A stretch of 64,000 nt of DNA, taken from the NCBI GenBank assembly GCA_902780635.1, contig CACZGH010000001.1, forward strand, positions 186,001 to 250,000. The letters are read 5' to 3'. The position numbers and the translations under genes are program-made. This DNA comes from an uncultured Prevotellaceae bacterium. GTDB taxonomy: Bacteria; Bacteroidota; Bacteroidia; Bacteroidales; Bacteroidaceae. A model generated the notes under the pieces. That model made no database searches. It was not told the origin of the DNA and was given only the letters and a program-made list of their open reading frames with translations. Of the stretch, positions 60,958 through 64,000 are shown one piece after another. The stretch's first letter is position 1. Each line of letters starts with the position of its first letter.

Positions 60958-61595
60958 TCCAGATCAGAAAATTTGTCTTCAACATGTTCCAAGAGAACAC
61001 CTACGTGGTGAGCGACGAGACCAAAGACTGCGTCATCATCGACTGCGGCGCCTACTATGAGGAAGAGCGCCAGGCCATCGCCAGCTATATCCGTGACAAA
61101 GGACTGACCCCACGTCATCTGCTGGCCACCCACGGCCATGTAGACCACCACTTTGGCGACCAAGCCATACTAGATGACTTTGGTCTGCGTGTAGAGGTGC
61201 CTGCCGCCGACGAGCGGCTGATGCGCAAACTCCCCCAGCAGGCAGCAGTCTTCACCGGCCTCACCAGTCTGGAGTTTCCGGCTGTGGGCAAATACCTCAG
61301 CGACGATGACCACATCACCTTCGGCAGCCACGAGATCATGATCCATCCCACCCCGGGACACTCACCCGGTTCTGTGGTGTTTGAGATAGCCGGCGAGGGC
61401 GTCATCTTCACCGGCGACACCCTCTTCCACCTCTCCATCGGCCGCACCGACCTAGAGGGTGGCAGCATGATGCAACTGATACAAAGCCTTCGCTCCCTGG
61501 CGCAGATGCCCGACGAGACAAAGGTGTATGCCGGTCATGGTGAAGACACCACCATCGGCGACGAGTTGCGAATGAATCCCTTCATGGACCGATGA
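60954..61595 (+). CDS. metallo-beta-lactamase-fold hydrolase (glyoxalase II-like)
   Basis: 213 residues. The metal-binding motif THGHVDHHFGD, HPTPGHSPGSV, TGDTLFH and YAGHGEDTTIGDE form the two-zinc site. This is the YcbL/glyoxalase-II-like group, which hydrolyses thioesters. It overlaps both neighbours by 4 bp, so translational coupling is expected. Position between rsmG and ruvC is conserved in Bacteroidales as far as I recall, but the substrate is unknown. Confidence 0.92.
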   Translation: MIQIRKFVFNMFQENTYVVSDETKDCVIIDCGAYYEEERQAIASYIRDKGLTPRHLLATHGHVDHHFGDQAILDDFGLRVEVPAADERLMRKLPQQAAVFTGLTSLEFPAVGKYLSDDDHITFGSHEIMIHPTPGHSPGSVVFEIAGEGVIFTGDTLFHLSIGRTDLEGGSMMQLIQSLRSLAQMPDETKVYAGHGEDTTIGDELRMNPFMDR

Positions 61596-62155
61596 CAGAG
61601 AAAATCATACTCGGCATCGACCCCGGCACTAACCTAATGGGCTATGGCGTGATCAGCGTGAAAGGCAATCAGGCAGCCATGCTCGCCACTGGCGTGGTAG
61701 ACCTGCGCCAACTGGGTGACCCCTACCTGAAACTGGGCCGGGTGTTTGAGCAGGTGACCAGTATCATCGACCAGTATCTGCCCGACGAGATGGCCATCGA
61801 GGCACCTTTCTTCGGCAAGAACGTACAGTCGATGCTTAAGCTGGGTCGTGCACAGGGTGTAGCCATCGCGGCTGCCATCCATCACGACATCCCCATCCAC
61901 GAGTATGCCCCGCTGAAAATCAAGATGGCCATCACGGGCAATGGCAGTGCCTCTAAACAACAGGTGGCCGGCATGCTGAGCCGGTTGCTCCACATCCAGG
62001 CCGATGACATGCCACATTTTCTTGACGCCACCGACGCCTTGGGTGCCGCCTACTGCCATTACATGCAGATGGGGCGCCCCGAGTCGCAGGTCAGTTTCAA
62101 AGGCTGGAAAGACTTTGTGAACAAAAATCAGGAAAGAGTATGCAAACGACCCTAA
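61592..62155 (+). CDS. ruvC: crossover-junction endodeoxyribonuclease
   Basis: 187 residues. RNase H-fold: ILGIDPGTNLMGYGVI (Asp10), MAIEAPFFGKN (Glu) and DATDALGAAYCHY (two Asp) make the four-acid active site. It cuts Holliday junctions with RuvAB. Overlaps the MBL gene by 4 bp and the ABC gene by 16 bp. The C-terminus runs about 20 residues beyond the core, with basic residues. Confidence 0.97.
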   Translation: MTEKIILGIDPGTNLMGYGVISVKGNQAAMLATGVVDLRQLGDPYLKLGRVFEQVTSIIDQYLPDEMAIEAPFFGKNVQSMLKLGRAQGVAIAAAIHHDIPIHEYAPLKIKMAITGNGSASKQQVAGMLSRLLHIQADDMPHFLDATDALGAAYCHYMQMGRPESQVSFKGWKDFVNKNQERVCKRP

Positions 62156-63627
62156 GAATCAGCCAAGGCGTGACACGTATGCCCAAATGGCGCATGGCAC
62201 GGCCTGTCGACCTCGAGCTCTGCGACAGTGAGCAGCTAGCCATCGCCGGCAGCAATGGCAGCGGAAAGTCGATGCTGGCAGACCTGATGACCGGCCGTCA
62301 CCCTCTGCTGATGCATGACCCAGAATACGACTTCCGTCCCAGTACGAAGCCACTGGTGTCGGACAACATCAAATACATCACCTTCCGCGACTGCTATGGA
62401 GGCGACAACGACCGCACCTACTACCTTCAGCAGCGGTGGAACCATCACGACATCGACGAAGAGACGCCCACTGCAGGCGAAACGCTGGAGCGGGCCTTCC
62501 TGATGGCCGGCACCGACACCCCGCAGCGACGGGCGTTCCAGCAAAAGCTTTATGAGCTGTTTGGCCTGGACCGTCTGCTCGACAAATATATCATCCTGCT
62601 CTCAAGCGGTGAACTGCGTAAGACCGAACTGGCCAAGACCCTCTTCTGCGAACCACGCATCCTGATCATGGACAACCCCTTCATCGGACTCGATGCCTCC
62701 ACCCGCGAGCAACTCAAGACCCTGTTGGGCGAACTGTCGAAGCAGATGCACCTGCAGATTGTGCTGATACTCTCCAAGACGGACGACATGCCCGACTTCA
62801 TCACCCATGTGATACCCGTCGAGGGCATGACAGTGGGCAAGAAGATGACCCGTGACCAATACATGAGCGTTTATGGCCAGCGTCCGGCTCACATTCTGTC
62901 TGAAGAGAAAGAAAAAGCCATCGAGGCCCTCCCCTACCACGATGACGACTACCATGCAGAGGAAGTGGTAAATATGCGTGACGTAAGTATCAGATATGGT
63001 GCGCGGACCATCCTGAAAGACCTCAACTGGACGATACGCAACGGGGAGCGGTGGTCGCTGAGCGGGCCCAACGGGAGCGGCAAGTCGACCCTGCTGAGTC
63101 TGATCTGCGCCGACAACCCCCAAGGCTATGCCTGCGACATCTCCCTCTTTGGGATGACCCGTGGCAGCGGCGAGAGCATCTGGGACATCAAGCGCCACAT
63201 CGGCTATGTATCGCCTGAGATGCACCGCGCATACAAAAAAGACCTGCCCGCCATCCGCATCGTGGCCAGTGGTCTGAAAGACTCCATTGGACTCTACGTC
63301 AAGCCCACCGAGGAAGAATACGAGATCTGCCGCTGGTGGATGGACATCTTCGGTCTGGAAGGTCTGCAGGAGCGCACATTTCTCACCCTGTCAAGCGGTG
63401 AACAGCGACTAGTGCTGCTGGCTCGCGCCTTCGTGAAAGACCCCGAGTTGCTGATCCTAGACGAACCGCTACACGGTCTGGACGACCGCAACCGCCAGAT
63501 GGTGAAAGACATCATCGAAGCGTTTTGCCGACGACGAAACAAAACACTGATCATGGTGACACACTACGAAGAAGAGTTGCCGCCATGTATCGACAAACAT
63601 AAAAGAATAGAACAAAACCATCATTAA
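62140..63627 (+). CDS. ModF/PhrA-like protein with two ABC ATPase domains
   Basis: 495 residues with two nucleotide-binding domains and no membrane part. Domain 1: Walker A GSNGSGKS, signature LSSGELRK. Domain 2: Walker A GPNGSGKSTLL, signature LSSGEQRL, Walker B LLILDEPL. In domain 1 the Walker B reads LIMDNPF, so the catalytic Glu is replaced by Asn; only domain 2 should hydrolyse ATP well. Called ModF or photorepair protein PhrA in other bacteria; role unclear. It overlaps ruvC by 16 bp and belongs to the same operon. Confidence 0.88.
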   Translation: MQTTLRISQGVTRMPKWRMARPVDLELCDSEQLAIAGSNGSGKSMLADLMTGRHPLLMHDPEYDFRPSTKPLVSDNIKYITFRDCYGGDNDRTYYLQQRWNHHDIDEETPTAGETLERAFLMAGTDTPQRRAFQQKLYELFGLDRLLDKYIILLSSGELRKTELAKTLFCEPRILIMDNPFIGLDASTREQLKTLLGELSKQMHLQIVLILSKTDDMPDFITHVIPVEGMTVGKKMTRDQYMSVYGQRPAHILSEEKEKAIEALPYHDDDYHAEEVVNMRDVSIRYGARTILKDLNWTIRNGERWSLSGPNGSGKSTLLSLICADNPQGYACDISLFGMTRGSGESIWDIKRHIGYVSPEMHRAYKKDLPAIRIVASGLKDSIGLYVKPTEEEYEICRWWMDIFGLEGLQERTFLTLSSGEQRLVLLARAFVKDPELLILDEPLHGLDDRNRQMVKDIIEAFCRRRNKTLIMVTHYEEELPPCIDKHKRIEQNHH

Positions 63628-63628
63628 A

Positions 63629-64000
63629 ATGAGAAGATTTTTACTTTTTTCGATTGCCCTTATGGCATTCATCTCTGTTTCTGCACAAGACGCCTACAAT
63701 GAGGCCATCAGAATGGCTAGAGCTGTAGCCGATGACACCTCCCGCACCCTGGAGGAACGCAAAGTGGCTACATTTAAGAAAGACGCCTTATACTATTTAG
63801 GATACCAGTCATACAAACTGGCTCCCGACAGCAGCGCCGCAATGCTCGACCACCAGGCCCTGGCCCTCTTCCAGTATATCAATCTTTATACCGGACGTCT
63901 GGCGATGGCTGGCAAGAAGGAACGTGCCGAGATCATCGAGCTGTTCAAGAACATCAGTCTGGCTCATCCTAAATTCAAGGACAAGAACAAGGAGTATGTG
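63629..64000 (+). CDS. secreted protein, C-terminus outside window
   Basis: At least 124 residues, open to the window edge. Signal peptide (RRFLLFSIALMAFISVSAQ, about 20 residues), then a helical region (YNEAIRMARAVADD, ERKVATFKKDALYYLGYQSY) with TPR-like spacing. Starts 2 bp after the ABC gene, probably its operon partner. A family known only as hypothetical in Bacteroidales; no function assigned. Confidence 0.8.
   Translation, partial: MRRFLLFSIALMAFISVSAQDAYNEAIRMARAVADDTSRTLEERKVATFKKDALYYLGYQSYKLAPDSSAAMLDHQALALFQYINLYTGRLAMAGKKERAEIIELFKNISLAHPKFKDKNKEYV

Overview
The window looks like a chromosomal segment from a Bacteroidales bacterium, most likely Prevotella in the broad sense (Prevotella/Segatella). 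This rests on a SusC/SusD pair, a PorE-like type IX secretion lipoprotein and a secreted protein with a matching C-terminal tail. Bacteroidetes-type promoters (TAnnTTTG, sometimes with TTTG 19 bp upstream) recur, and there are no obvious Shine-Dalgarno sequences. The species assignment is inference. No tRNA, rRNA, CRISPR array, phage or intact insertion sequence was seen.

1-16.1 kb (all minus strand) is a surface-polysaccharide locus. It is read from capE, capF and capG (UDP-N-acetyl-L-fucosamine synthesis) through a Wzx flippase, a TupA-like ATP-grasp protein, a Wzy-like polymerase, two GT4 glycosyltransferases, a PglC-like initiating sugar transferase and a PglD/NeuD-like acyltransferase. 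It ends in an acyl carrier protein, a ketoacyl synthase III and a FabG-like reductase cut by the window edge. The first ~11 kb is clearly more AT-rich than the rest and holds degenerate stretches, which suggests horizontal exchange.

16.5-28.4 kb carries a CE2-like esterase, nagB, a lutABC lactate-oxidation operon with a divergent LUD protein, topB, and a pair encoding a CxxCH beta-propeller lipoprotein and a DUF6057-like membrane protein. 28.5-39.6 kb carries a PorE-like lipoprotein, an RsmF-like rRNA methylase with an in-frame minisatellite, thyA-folA, an Lrp regulator, an ExbB/ExbD/ExbD energisation operon, a membrane-anchored MurE-like ligase, a secreted protein and a maltose-acetyltransferase-like protein.

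39.6-53.7 kb is accessory. It has a carboxylesterase preceded by the relic of a hybrid two-component sensor, a GH43 enzyme, and a polysaccharide pyruvyl transferase whose 3' end runs into the C-terminal relic of a GMC oxidoreductase. It also has a 59-aa regulator, an epimerase-like protein, two small secreted proteins, a SusC/SusD pair and tryptophanase with a ~300-nt leader. 54.1-64 kb holds a secreted endo/exonuclease/phosphatase-fold protein with an acidic 66-aa partner, a membrane-spanning patatin, and a tightly overlapping housekeeping operon (DUF3298 lipoprotein, rsmG, MBL hydrolase, ruvC, ModF-like ABC protein, and a truncated secreted protein).

A striking global feature is the number of intergenic repeat families: an 8-bp satellite, a GCGAAAA-rich element, a CCCCTCC/GGAGGGG hairpin element, GAGGTGAGAG tracts and AGGAGTT tracts. 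Several reach into or abut the 3' ends of genes.
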